Shown here: positions 18,780 to 27,452 of the stretch, in pieces
How the letters are laid out: every line of letters begins with the position of its first letter
How positions within the stretch are numbered: position 1 is the first letter of the stretch
DNA from: Psychrobacter namhaensis
GTDB lineage: Bacteria > Pseudomonadota > Gammaproteobacteria > Pseudomonadales > Moraxellaceae
DNA length: 64,000 nucleotides
Assembly: GCF_016107545.1 (NCBI RefSeq)
Contig: NZ_JABASS010000001.1
Coordinates: 372,001-436,000, forward strand
Reading direction: 5' to 3'
Program-made: the position numbers and the translations under genes
Notes under the pieces: generated by a model
Seen by the model: the letters and a program-made list of their open reading frames with translations, nothing else
Told to the model about the DNA's origin: nothing
The model's database searches: none

Positions 18780-19592
18780 TTACTCCTCAACTGTGATAAA
18801 ACCCGTCAGATACTGTACGGCGTTGCCAGAAATAAACACTCTATCGCCTACAACCGCACAGTCTAGAACCCCGCCTCGACTTGAGGCTTGATACGCAACC
18901 AACTCATTTTTCTCCAAACGCTCGGCCCATAACGGTGCAAGTCCAGTATGTACCGACCCAGTTACGGGATCTTCACCGCCCCCATTCTCTGGCCAAAAAT
19001 ATCGCGATATAAAATCATACTTATGATAAGTATCCGATTCAGCTTGACAAGTCACTACCACATTTAATGGTAACAGCTTTTTTAGCTTCTCATTATCCCG
19101 GACGACGTTTAACACATCAGACTCAGCGTTATAAATGACAAAGTACGCTTGATTATTTCTGTAAATATCAACAGGCGCAACAGAAAGGCCAGATAATAGA
19201 CTATCAGGAATGCTATCAACTTTTTCAGGCATCTTGTTTGGGAAATCCATTTGGATCTTTCCAGTCTCTGTTTGTACGATTGTCAAAACACCAACCGCTT
19301 TGGCCGAAAACTTGATAGACGCCGCCGTAGGGTTCTTCTTAAACAAAACAAAGGCTGATGCCAACGTCGCATGACCACAAAAAGCAATCTCGGTGGAGGG
19401 TGAAAACCAGCGAATGTGATAGATTCCTTTATCATCAGCAACGATAAAAGCAGTTTCAGACAGATTGTTTTCAAAAGCAATAGACTGCATTAAATCATCA
19501 CTTAACCAATAATCTGTGATAATAACCGCAGCAGAGTTGCCTTTAAACACAGTGTCAGTAAAGGCATCGATGACATTAACTTCTAATTGCAT
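18780..19592 (-). CDS. PhzF family isomerase-like protein
   Basis: A 270-residue PhzF-fold protein (diaminopimelate-epimerase-like). The N-terminus VNVIDAFTDTVFKGNSAAV and the catalytic-region NNLSETAFI with Glu46 match PhzF; RWFSPSTEIAFCGHATLA and GGEDPVTGSVH are the other two conserved blocks. PhzF itself isomerises a phenazine precursor, but no other phenazine gene is present, so this is one of the many stand-alone PhzF proteins whose substrate is unknown. It is the first gene of a short two-gene unit with ynfA. Confidence 0.9.
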   Translation of the reverse strand: MQLEVNVIDAFTDTVFKGNSAAVIITDYWLSDDLMQSIAFENNLSETAFIVADDKGIYHIRWFSPSTEIAFCGHATLASAFVLFKKNPTAASIKFSAKAVGVLTIVQTETGKIQMDFPNKMPEKVDSIPDSLLSGLSVAPVDIYRNNQAYFVIYNAESDVLNVVRDNEKLKKLLPLNVVVTCQAESDTYHKYDFISRYFWPENGGGEDPVTGSVHTGLAPLWAERLEKNELVAYQASSRGGVLDCAVVGDRVFISGNAVQYLTGFITVEE

Positions 19593-19785
19593 TTGATAGT
19601 CTCGTTTTAATTGTTTGTAGTGTGATATGTGTTATTACTGGGAAACTGGTGACCTTATAGACAAAAAGTTTACGATAACAATAGTCTTCACTGGACTGAT
19701 GATAGATAGTAGCAAAAACACAATCATGCCGCATTGAAAAATTATCATCCTAGTGAGGGATGATATTCGAATACTATCAGCCAAG

Positions 19786-19818
19786 AAAAAAGCCTATCCA
19801 TAACAGATAGGCTTTTTT
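19786..19818 (-). terminator. Intrinsic terminator after carboxynorspermidine dehydrogenase gene
   Basis: A 13-bp perfect stem (A6-GCCTATC / GATAGGC-T6) with a 7-nt loop, 20 bp past the stop codon. It is symmetric, so it may work in both directions. Confidence 0.9.
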
Positions 19819-19837
19819 ATACCTAAGACAATTTTAC

Positions 19838-21112
19838 TTAAATATCAAACTCAAGTGCTCTATCACCTTCGCTGTCTTTGATACGCGTTGGCAAGCCAAT
19901 CTTATTGAGCAGATTGATAAAGGGCTTGGCATCAAGCTCTTCGACGTTGACCATCTTACCCGCATCCCACTCGCCAGTCGCGACGAGCATGGCAGCGGCG
20001 ACAGGTGGCACGCCTGCGGTATAAGAGATACCTTGGCTACCAACCTCATTATAAGCGTCTTTATGGTCGGAGACATTATAGATAAACACCTCGGTCTCAA
20101 CGCCATTAATCTTGCCTTTAACCTTGTCACCAATGCAAGTCTTGCCAGTGTAGTTCGGTGCCAGCGAGCTTGGGTCTGGTAGTACTGCTTTGACGACTTT
20201 TAACGGAATCACTTCTTGGCCTTCAGCGGTCATCACAGGCTGCTCAGACAATAGCCCTAAGTTTTGTAGCACGGTAAAGACATTGATATAGTGCTCACCA
20301 AAGCCCATCCAAAAACGAATGTTTGGCACATCCAAATTAGCTGACAAAGAATGCACTTCATCATGACCACTTAGGTAGCTGTTTTGCACACCAACCACTG
20401 GCAAATCGTCAGTACGTTTGACTTCAAACATCTTATTAGACTGCCACTTGCTGTCCTGCCACGAGTAAACCGTACCGGTAAATTCACGGAAGTTAATCTC
20501 AGGATCAAAATTGGTGGCGAAATATTTCCCGTGACTGCCAGCATTAATATCGATGATGTCAATGTCGGTCACCGAGCCTGCATCCATCATGTCATAGCCA
20601 AGACGCGCATACGCATTGACCATACCAGGATCGAAGCCTGCGCCTAAGATAGCCGTGACATTATTGTCCGCACAGCGATCGCGACGTTGCCATTCATAAT
20701 TACCATACCATGGCGGCGTCTCACAAATCTTGCGTGGATCTTCATGAATAGCGGTATCAATATACGCCGCGCCTGTCTCGATACAAGCTTCTAGTACTGT
20801 CATATTGATAAATGCCGAACCGACATTAATGACGATTTGAACACCTGTGTCTTGAATCAGATTTATTAGCGCTTCGGTGTCCATCGCATCAACTTGATGC
20901 GTGTGCAACACGGCAGGCTCTTTGAAGCTATTTTTCTCTTTCACACTTTGAGCGATGGCATCGCACTTGTCTTGCGTACGTGAGGCGATATGAATCTCGC
21001 CAAGCACATCATTATGCATCGCACACTTATGCGCGACTACTTGAGCGACACCGCCTGCTCCGATGATCAGTACGTCTTTTTTGTTGGGCTTAATTTGTTG
21101 GTTTGTGTTCAA
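19838..21112 (-). CDS. Carboxynorspermidine dehydrogenase (saccharopine dehydrogenase family)
   Basis: Condenses a diamine with aspartate semialdehyde using NADPH to make a carboxylated polyamine. The 424-residue protein has a Rossmann motif near the N-terminus (VLIIGAGGVAQVVAHKCA) and bacterial CANSDH blocks such as AAYIDTAIHEDP, GFDPGMVNAYARL and DIIDINAGSHGKYFATNFDPE. Its neighbour upstream is the matching decarboxylase, which supports carboxynorspermidine dehydrogenase over lysine metabolism. The start is a TTG with a strong AAAGGAGG 8 nt upstream. Transcription probably begins from its own promoter next to a hairpin (21227-21261). Confidence 0.9.
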   Translation of the reverse strand: MNTNQQIKPNKKDVLIIGAGGVAQVVAHKCAMHNDVLGEIHIASRTQDKCDAIAQSVKEKNSFKEPAVLHTHQVDAMDTEALINLIQDTGVQIVINVGSAFINMTVLEACIETGAAYIDTAIHEDPRKICETPPWYGNYEWQRRDRCADNNVTAILGAGFDPGMVNAYARLGYDMMDAGSVTDIDIIDINAGSHGKYFATNFDPEINFREFTGTVYSWQDSKWQSNKMFEVKRTDDLPVVGVQNSYLSGHDEVHSLSANLDVPNIRFWMGFGEHYINVFTVLQNLGLLSEQPVMTAEGQEVIPLKVVKAVLPDPSSLAPNYTGKTCIGDKVKGKINGVETEVFIYNVSDHKDAYNEVGSQGISYTAGVPPVAAAMLVATGEWDAGKMVNVEELDAKPFINLLNKIGLPTRIKDSEGDRALEFDI

Positions 21113-21226
21113 TGAACAATCCTCCTTTGTGTCCCTGTCGATACCATTGATTGCGGCTATGCAAAACAGAAACGAGTGAATGATATGCGTGAATTAAAAA
21201 GGAAGACCGAGGAAAACCCACGCACC

Positions 21227-21261
21227 CGTCGAGCAAATAACCCTCTCGTATTTGCTCGACG
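21227..21261 (-). repeat. 13-bp perfect hairpin at the 5' end of the polyamine gene leader
   Basis: CGTCGAGCAAATA and its exact complement flank a 9-nt loop. On the minus strand it begins 3 nt after a TATAAT box, so most of the stem would form the very 5' end of the mRNA. No T tract follows, so it is not a normal terminator for nspC. Confidence 0.75.
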
Positions 21262-21263
21262 CG

Positions 21264-21272
21264 ATTATAACA
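21264..21272 (-). promoter_or_regulatory. Extended -10 promoter for carboxynorspermidine dehydrogenase gene
   Basis: Read on the minus strand the sequence is TGTTATAAT, a perfect extended -10 element (TG-n-TATAAT). There is no good -35 at normal spacing, as is common with extended -10 promoters. Transcription would start around 21257, inside the hairpin described separately, giving a leader of about 145 nt. Confidence 0.6.
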
Positions 21273-21387
21273 ATTTTTATTCCCTTATCGGTAAAAAATA
21301 ATGCAGAAAAAACACCTGTATTACATTCACCCTTCATTGATCCTAAACCTTTGTTTTTAATAGGTAAAAAACCGTGAAACCTGAATA

Positions 21388-22620
21388 CTAAGACAAACTG
21401 GCTTTATAGTCTTGATAATTAAATTCGCGCTGAATATCAAGGCTGCCATCTAGGCGCCGAATCACAATTGCAGGCATGTTGACCCCATTAAACCAGTTTT
21501 TCTTAACCATGGTATAGCCTGCCGCATTGCCAAACGCGATTTTATCGCCTATTTGCAAGTTAGCGGGTAAAGTATATTCACCAAAGATATCCCCTGCCAA
21601 ACAAGAGCGACCATAGATGATTGTATTGTCTGATACATCCGCTGTCTTATTCATATCGACAGGTGAGATACTCATCGCTTCGGCATTAATAGCAGCAATG
21701 GGGGCTGACTCGCGATAAATTAATAAATCAAGCATGTGCGCCTCAATAGAGGCATCAACGACAGCCAAGTTCTTGTCGTTGTGCATGGTGTCTAACACGG
21801 TCGTGACCAGTGAGCCCGCACCATGGATACTCGCCTCCCCCGGTTCAAGGTAGACTTGCACGCCATAGGTTTCGCTAAAATCTTTTAATCTTTTAGCAAG
21901 TTTCTCTAGCGGATAGTCAGGAGCGATAAAGTGAATACCGCCGCCCAAACTGACCCAATCAAGCTGCTGCAAAACATCACCAAATCTGTCTTCAATGTCG
22001 GCCAAGCTCTTGCTAAAAGCCTCAAAGCTGTCATTCTCGCAGTTGTTATGAATCATCACACCCGTAATATCGCCAAGCACCGCTTTAATCTTATCTTTGT
22101 TGTACTCACCCAGACGGCTAAAAGGACGGGCGGGATCAGCAATGATGAATGACGAATTGCTGGTTTTAGGGTTCAGTCGCAGACCTATTGGTATATTTTG
22201 CGCCGCAGCTTGATCTTTAAAAGCGTGCAATTGCGAGATTGAGTTAAAGATAATTTTATCGGCATAGCTCAGCACTTCAGGAATTTCATCTGCGCTATAC
22301 GCCACACTATACGCATGCGTTTCTTTTTTATTTTGGCCACGCTCTTCGCCTTTATTATTGGTATTATTACCAAAGGTCTCATGACCCAAACGTACTTCAT
22401 TTAATGAAGAGGAGGTCGTGCCATGCAAAAAGGGACTCATAACATCAAACACGCCCCACGTAGCAAAACATTTGAGCGCCAGCAGGGCTTTAGCGCCTGA
22501 CAGCTCGCACAGGCGGGCGATAACCTGCATATTGGCGACTATTGCCGCCTCATCCAGTAGATAATAAGGCGTTGCCGGCAATGATAAATGGGTGGTGTTT
22601 ACTGAGTTTTTTGGATTCAT
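21388..22620 (-). CDS. nspC: Carboxynorspermidine decarboxylase
   Basis: A PLP-dependent fold-III decarboxylase that converts carboxynorspermidine (and carboxyspermidine) to the polyamine. The PLP lysine is Lys50 in LLALKCFATWGVF. Family blocks include GTTSSSLNEVRLG, GLRLNPKTSNS, LDWVSLGGGIHFI, YLEPGEAS and GRSCLAGDIFGEY. A charged insertion near residues 82-102 (rich in Asn, Lys, Glu) is not typical. It lies upstream of the dehydrogenase gene on the same strand with a 275-bp gap that contains a second promoter. Together they give a route to spermidine or norspermidine without S-adenosylmethionine decarboxylase. Confidence 0.93.
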   Translation of the reverse strand: MNPKNSVNTTHLSLPATPYYLLDEAAIVANMQVIARLCELSGAKALLALKCFATWGVFDVMSPFLHGTTSSSLNEVRLGHETFGNNTNNKGEERGQNKKETHAYSVAYSADEIPEVLSYADKIIFNSISQLHAFKDQAAAQNIPIGLRLNPKTSNSSFIIADPARPFSRLGEYNKDKIKAVLGDITGVMIHNNCENDSFEAFSKSLADIEDRFGDVLQQLDWVSLGGGIHFIAPDYPLEKLAKRLKDFSETYGVQVYLEPGEASIHGAGSLVTTVLDTMHNDKNLAVVDASIEAHMLDLLIYRESAPIAAINAEAMSISPVDMNKTADVSDNTIIYGRSCLAGDIFGEYTLPANLQIGDKIAFGNAAGYTMVKKNWFNGVNMPAIVIRRLDGSLDIQREFNYQDYKASLS

Positions 22621-22710
22621 AATAGGTTACCTAATAGTCGCTGTCGGCGTCATGACAGACATAAATATTTGCGCTATAGTAGACTAAATCCATCATAATT
22701 AGAATATGTT

Positions 22711-23376
22711 ATGTCATTATCAACTGATTATTCCACCGCCAGCAGTCAAGAAAATTTATCGCAAATTGATCCAAAAAATATTCCTTTAGACCATCTGAAT
22801 CCTGATGCTCGGGCGGTCTTGGATTTTTGGTTTGATAAAGACAATGAACCATATTGGTTTGCCAAAAATGATCAATTTGATCAGCAGATACATGATAAAT
22901 TTGGCACAATTTGGCAGGCCGCAAAACAGGGTGAGTGCGTGACTTGGCGAAATACAGAAGTCTCAAAAGACAGTAACAGCTCAATCACCGCTTTGGCTGG
23001 GCGCTTGGCAGAAATCATTGTCTTAGATCAGTTTTCACGTAACCTACATCGCGGTCAAGCGTGTGCCTTTGCGCAAGACAATATGGCAGTAGTATTGGCA
23101 CAAGAAGCGGTCCAACAGCCGCATTTTGATACACTACCGATGGAGTGGCGCCAGTTTATCATCATGCCGTTTATGCACTCAGAATCACTGTGGATTCATG
23201 AGCGGTATCTGCCACTGTTTGAACAGCTACAAGACGCTGTAACGCTGGACTTTGAACACCGTCACAAAGATATTATCGAGCAGTTTGGACGTTATCCTCA
23301 TCGTAATGACACGTTGGACCGCGAGTCAACTGACGAAGAAGAAGCCTTCTTACAGCAGCCAGACTCGTCGTTTTAG
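22711..23376 (+). CDS. DUF924 family protein
   Basis: A 221-residue soluble protein of the DUF924 family, which has an all-helical TPR-like fold and no known enzymatic role. Signatures visible are VLDFWFDKDNEPYWFAKNDQFD, LAEIIVLDQFSRNLHRG, ALAQE-type MAVVLAQEAV and the FIIMPFMHSE and FGRYPHRN blocks. The N-terminal ~35 residues are an extra polar tail. It is divergent from nspC with a 90-bp spacer and converges on rnhB. Confidence 0.9.
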   Translation: MSLSTDYSTASSQENLSQIDPKNIPLDHLNPDARAVLDFWFDKDNEPYWFAKNDQFDQQIHDKFGTIWQAAKQGECVTWRNTEVSKDSNSSITALAGRLAEIIVLDQFSRNLHRGQACAFAQDNMAVVLAQEAVQQPHFDTLPMEWRQFIIMPFMHSESLWIHERYLPLFEQLQDAVTLDFEHRHKDIIEQFGRYPHRNDTLDRESTDEEEAFLQQPDSSF

Positions 23377-23497
23377 TCTTGTAACTACGAGGATAAGATT
23401 ATTAAAAATTCCGTGCTATTGATAGCTGGTGTATCAGCTTTAAAAATTAAAGTAGCTACTTAGGCTATTGATAAAAAGAACCAACATCAATTTGACG

Positions 23498-24385
23498 TTA
23501 GTTTTCAAGCGCCTTTCTTACTGGCGCAAAACTGCGTCTGTGCGCAGTTAGTACGCCATACGTCCCAATGGCTTCCATGTGTGCCCGTGTCGGATAACCT
23601 TTGTGTTTGGCAATGCCATATTCTGGGTGCTCGGCATCAAGGGCATACATGGTTTTATCGCGACTGACTTTTGCCAAGATACTGGCCGCTGCAATACTGG
23701 TATGACGCGCGTCACCCTTCACCCAAGCTTGGCAATCAATAGCCGATTTTTTTATGCCTATTTCATCAAGCATTGCATAATCTAAATCAGGGCAACGATT
23801 GCCGTCATACAGTACCTGAATTTGAGCATGGTGTTTCATTTGAGACGCTGTATGACTGGTTTCAATCCTATCTGTAATAAGATGCGTGACGATTTCCTCC
23901 AATAACACTTCCGTACATAAACGCATGCCAAGCATCGTCGCTTGCAGTATATTGACCTGATCAATCACCGCAGCTGGTATCTCAGCGACGACACAGCCAA
24001 TAGCGTGCTGCTTAACCAAGGGATAAAGAACATCTCGCTTTTTTTCACTCAACTGCTTAGAGTCCGTCAGTATAGATAATGGCGTATTTTTGAGGGGCTG
24101 CCTCTCAATCAGTCCTGACCATGCCGCAGGTAATATAGCAGCAGCCACATTGACACTACCTAATAGCGGTCCGCGCCCTGCTTCATCAACGCCAATCTGT
24201 AGCGGTGTTTGCTCCCCGCTCTCTGCTGCATTGACCAAATACTGAGCGCGCAGCTCAGAGATATTCAGTTGACCCGACAAGTGGATGGGCGCTGCCAGTT
24301 GGACATATTGGCCTTTGATGTCAACTTGCTCAATACTAACGGCGATTGGTGTCATACAATTTTCTATCAAGGGCGGATTACTCAT
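23498..24385 (-). CDS. rnhB: Ribonuclease HII with N-terminal extension
   Basis: Removes ribonucleotides from RNA-DNA hybrids. The catalytic core begins at [13 protein letters not shown] (Asp67, Glu68), with [12 protein letters not shown], a DGNR-type block ([11 protein letters not shown]), and the [22 protein letters not shown] signature and HKGYPT near the C-terminus. At 295 residues it is about 90 longer than typical bacterial RNase HII. The excess is a ~63-residue N-terminal extension without recognisable motifs and an insertion in the middle (around [16 protein letters not shown]). It follows lpxB on the same strand, a conserved linkage. Confidence 0.94.
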   Translation of the reverse strand: MSNPPLIENCMTPIAVSIEQVDIKGQYVQLAAPIHLSGQLNISELRAQYLVNAAESGEQTPLQIGVDEAGRGPLLGSVNVAAAILPAAWSGLIERQPLKNTPLSILTDSKQLSEKKRDVLYPLVKQHAIGCVVAEIPAAVIDQVNILQATMLGMRLCTEVLLEEIVTHLITDRIETSHTASQMKHHAQIQVLYDGNRCPDLDYAMLDEIGIKKSAIDCQAWVKGDARHTSIAAASILAKVSRDKTMYALDAEHPEYGIAKHKGYPTRAHMEAIGTYGVLTAHRRSFAPVRKALEN

Positions 24386-24459
24386 AGCGTTGGGGTGTCT
24401 TTTTATTCATAGAACGGGTGTTTATTAGTAGAACGGAACAGATTATGCGCCATTGCACA

Positions 24460-25767
24460 TTAGGCTTTATGACCACCTTGAATAAACCATTGCTCAATCA
24501 CGCTATGAGCAGGGTCGTGGTTACTTTGCTGTTGTAATAGTTGCTTTGTGGCTACTAGGTCTTTTAATTGCTCAGCGTAGGCACGGGGCTGCATTAGGCG
24601 CATGACCGTACGGCAAATATTATCACCACTCGCCTGTTCTTGAATAAGTTCAGGAACGATCGCTGTGTCAGCTAAAATATTGGGCAATGCAACATAAGGC
24701 ACTTTTACCAAGCGCTTCGCAATTTGATAGGTCATTTGGTTTAACTGATAAACCACCACCATCGGTCGCTCAAGTAACATCGCTTCTAACGTTGCCGTAC
24801 CAGAGGCCAGCATAACAACATCAGAGGCCGCCATCGCCTGCTGACTAAAGGCTGGCTGACTATCATCATAGACCACAGCGATAGCGGCACGCAGCTGCTC
24901 TGAGCGCCGATCAATGACATCTTGGACGATATATTGATGGTTTTGATCGACGGTAGGAATGATAAAACACAGCTTTGGATCTAACAATATAAGCTTTTGG
25001 ATACCATCCAGCATCAATGGCAAAATCGCTGTGATTTCGCCGCGCCGTGAGCCTGGCATCACACAAATCAGCTGGCTGACGTCATCAAACCGTTCAATAA
25101 AAAACTGCTGCAAGCCGTCATTGTGCCAGACCAGCTCGCTACGGCGCTGATTGATAGGCGTGTCTAACAAGGTTTGATCAATAGTACGAAGTAGCGGATG
25201 GCCGACACAGATCGCTGGATGGTTATGGCGCTCATAAACTGACAGCTCAAACGGGAACAAGCACAACACCAGATTGGTCGCCGCTTTAATATTATGAATA
25301 CGTGACTCACGCCATGCCCAAATAGAGGGACTGACATACTGCACACAAAATATGCCTTGAGGCTTTAGCTTCTTAGACACTCGCAGATTAAAATCGGGCG
25401 CATCAATACCAATAAACCAATCAATATCAGCCGCATCAAACGCCGTTAATAGCTCACGGCGGGCTTTGAGCAAATCGGGCAGCTGCGCCATGACTTCCAC
25501 CAAACCCATCACTGCCAGACGCGCTAACGGAAAAATACTTTGCAGTCCTTGCGCTTGCATCTTGGTGCCGCCCACACCCACCCAGACAATGTCATCACGT
25601 AGATTATTCATCTGCTGCATAAAGTCCGCGCCCAAACTGTCACCCGACACTTCACCAGCGACGATACCGATGACGAGCGGCGCATCTTTTGATTGGAGCA
25701 ATTGAGGGTAAGTCGCTGTCTCGCCGGTTAAATCAGTATGTTCATCAAAGGTAGCAGAATCGGTCAT
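24460..25767 (-). CDS. lpxB: Lipid-A-disaccharide synthase LpxB
   Basis: A GT19 glycosyltransferase joining UDP-diacylglucosamine and lipid X to form the lipid A disaccharide. Diagnostic blocks are IVAGEVSGDSLGADFMQ, WVGVGGTKMQAQGL, FIGIDAPDFNLRVSKKLK, YVSPSIWAWRESRI, PGSRRGEI and ASGTATLEAMLLERPMVVVY. The length (435) is somewhat above the ~380 norm, owing to an N-terminal tail and a loop before PGSRRGE. It pairs with rnhB as in many gammaproteobacteria. lpxA, lpxD and fabZ are not nearby. Confidence 0.96.
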   Translation of the reverse strand: MTDSATFDEHTDLTGETATYPQLLQSKDAPLVIGIVAGEVSGDSLGADFMQQMNNLRDDIVWVGVGGTKMQAQGLQSIFPLARLAVMGLVEVMAQLPDLLKARRELLTAFDAADIDWFIGIDAPDFNLRVSKKLKPQGIFCVQYVSPSIWAWRESRIHNIKAATNLVLCLFPFELSVYERHNHPAICVGHPLLRTIDQTLLDTPINQRRSELVWHNDGLQQFFIERFDDVSQLICVMPGSRRGEITAILPLMLDGIQKLILLDPKLCFIIPTVDQNHQYIVQDVIDRRSEQLRAAIAVVYDDSQPAFSQQAMAASDVVMLASGTATLEAMLLERPMVVVYQLNQMTYQIAKRLVKVPYVALPNILADTAIVPELIQEQASGDNICRTVMRLMQPRAYAEQLKDLVATKQLLQQQSNHDPAHSVIEQWFIQGGHKA

Positions 25768-26262
25768 GACAAGTTCTCAATATTCAAAATTACAATGGGT
25801 ACAAAATTTATGTTACTTAGATTATAACGTTTATGTCGTCATCATACGTGACGATGGCAAAAATAGCTAAATCCACCTATAGATTTTTTAACCATTGACC
25901 TATGTAAGGTGGCTGATAGGTCATCGTATAGTCAGTTCAGAATAAAAGTGGTACATCCGTGAATGGTATTCTACTAGTATAAATCTTCCTCGCTAGCGGT
26001 TCGCAAGCATGACAGAGACTTCTAAAATTCATATCAGCAGAACGGTTACCTTTTTAAAGTTAATCCACTACCGTCAGCAAAATTTTCAGCCTAAAAACCG
26101 CAATCAGGCCGTTACGTTTATGCGTTAACGCTCTTAATTATAACTAAGTTTTGGTTTCGATATTCCAGTTAGCAGTCAATTAACTGCGCGACTGCCCTTG
26201 TCAACCAACACTTTTGTCCGCATAATGAATATTCCTATAAATCAGCTAGATGATATATAACC
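25768..26262. other. 495-bp divergent spacer between lpxB and the DAHP synthase gene
   Basis: Holds promoters for two divergent genes and a diverged copy of the palindromic repeat described at 25973-26037. No leader peptide rich in Phe, Tyr or Trp was found upstream of the DAHP synthase gene. Confidence 0.5.
25973..26037 (-). repeat. Diverged third copy of a 65-70-bp palindromic repeat
   Basis: Read on the minus strand it has the same order as the copies at 47500 and 49953: CTGATAT-x-AATTTT arm, a CTCTGT block, a GC-AGC-AGGAA block and an ATTTATAC-AGT arm. The arms are imperfect here, and length is 65 bp. It points to an old copy of the same element. Confidence 0.55.
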
Positions 26263-27345
26263 ATGACAACATCAGTTACCCATAATGCAGATATTGACGA
26301 CGTGAATATTGAAAAGTTCATTCCTTTGATCACTCCCGCTGAGCTAAAAACCGAGCTGCCTTTATCAGAAAAAGCGTATAACACGGTTCTAAAAGGTCGC
26401 AACACGATTCAGGACATCTTGGATGGTAAAGATAAGCGACTGTTTGTAGTCATTGGCCCTTGTTCTATTCATGATATCAAAGCCGCCCACGAATATGCCG
26501 ATCGTTTGGCCGTATTAGCCAAAGAAATCGAAGACAGTGTCTTTGTCGTGATGCGCGTTTATTTTGAAAAGCCCCGTACGACTGTTGGCTGGAAGGGTAT
26601 GATTAATGACCCTGATATGAATGACAGCTTTGATATCGAAAAAGGTCTGCGTACTGCTCGTAAGTTGTTGCTTGATTTAAATGAAAAAGGCTTGCCTTGT
26701 GCCACCGAAGCCTTGGACCCTAATACCCCGCAATACATGCAAGATTTGATTAGCTGGTCAGCAATTGGCGCCCGTACCACTGAGAGCCAAACGCATCGTG
26801 AAATGAGTTCGGGCTTATCGTGCCCAGTTGGCTTTAAAAATGGTACCGATGGCGGTATGACAGTAGCCGTCAATGCCATGCAAGCAGTCAAAGAAGGCCA
26901 TAGTTTCCTAGGTCTGTCAGCAGATGGCAAGGTTTCTATCATCAAATCTAAAGGCAACCCTTACGCTCACGTGGTACTACGCGGCGGTAACGGCAAACCT
27001 AACTATGATGAAACAGCCGTTGCACAAGCTGAAAACGAGCTAGCTAAAGGCAAAACCAATAGTAAAATCATGATTGACTCGAGCCATGCCAACTCAGGTA
27101 AAGATCCTTATCTGCAACCTATGGTCATCAATAATGTCGCAGAACAAATCCAAAACGGTAATAAATCCATTATCGGCATGATGATTGAAAGTCATCTAAA
27201 AGGTGGCAATCAAAAGCTAACGGCTGATTTAAGCCAGCTTGAGTATGGTAAATCCATCACCGATGGTTGCTTAGATTGGGACAGTACTGTCACGGCGCTA
27301 CACAAACTACGTGATATGGTCAAAGACGTATTGCCAAATCGTTAA
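26263..27345 (+). CDS. aroG: 3-deoxy-7-phosphoheptulonate synthase (class I, AroFGH type)
   Basis: Condenses phosphoenolpyruvate and erythrose-4-P in the first step of aromatic amino acid synthesis. The protein shows VVIGPCSIHDIKAA, MRVYFEKPRTTVGWKG, GARTTESQTHREMSSGLS, VGFKNGTDG and IDSSHANSGKDP, all typical of the AroF/G/H (Ialpha) class. Length 360 is normal. Which amino acid inhibits it cannot be read with confidence. It stands alone, ends in a strong terminator and has a repeat element in its upstream spacer. Confidence 0.94.
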   Translation: MTTSVTHNADIDDVNIEKFIPLITPAELKTELPLSEKAYNTVLKGRNTIQDILDGKDKRLFVVIGPCSIHDIKAAHEYADRLAVLAKEIEDSVFVVMRVYFEKPRTTVGWKGMINDPDMNDSFDIEKGLRTARKLLLDLNEKGLPCATEALDPNTPQYMQDLISWSAIGARTTESQTHREMSSGLSCPVGFKNGTDGGMTVAVNAMQAVKEGHSFLGLSADGKVSIIKSKGNPYAHVVLRGGNGKPNYDETAVAQAENELAKGKTNSKIMIDSSHANSGKDPYLQPMVINNVAEQIQNGNKSIIGMMIESHLKGGNQKLTADLSQLEYGKSITDGCLDWDSTVTALHKLRDMVKDVLPNR

Positions 27346-27385
27346 GCTAGATTGGCTATAAATTAGCGCCATCAGATACTCCATA

Positions 27386-27422
27386 AAAAGCCCGTCCGAC
27401 ACTCTGTCGGACGGGCTTTTTT
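27386..27422. terminator. Bidirectional terminator between DAHP synthase gene and pepN
   Basis: A perfect 16-bp stem (AAAAGCCCGTCCGACA and complement) with a 3-nt loop CTC and A/T tracts on both sides. The genes converge here. Confidence 0.95.
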
Positions 27423-27452
27423 GAGCCTACTGACCTATCAGTCTTCTAGGCA

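Noticed and set aside
18780..19592. Part of a phenazine synthesis cluster
   Set aside because: The PhzF-like gene stands without any other phz gene; PhzF-fold proteins are common and mostly unrelated to phenazines.
21227..21261. Terminator for nspC
   Set aside because: The stem is strong, but no T tract follows on the minus strand and it abuts a promoter for the next gene.
23420..23445. Hairpin between DUF924 gene and rnhB as a terminator
   Set aside because: The stem has only five pairs and a poor T tract; too weak to call.
26559..26957. 132-residue minus-strand ORF inside the DAHP synthase gene
   Set aside because: It lies wholly within a well-supported gene on the opposite strand and shows no family features.
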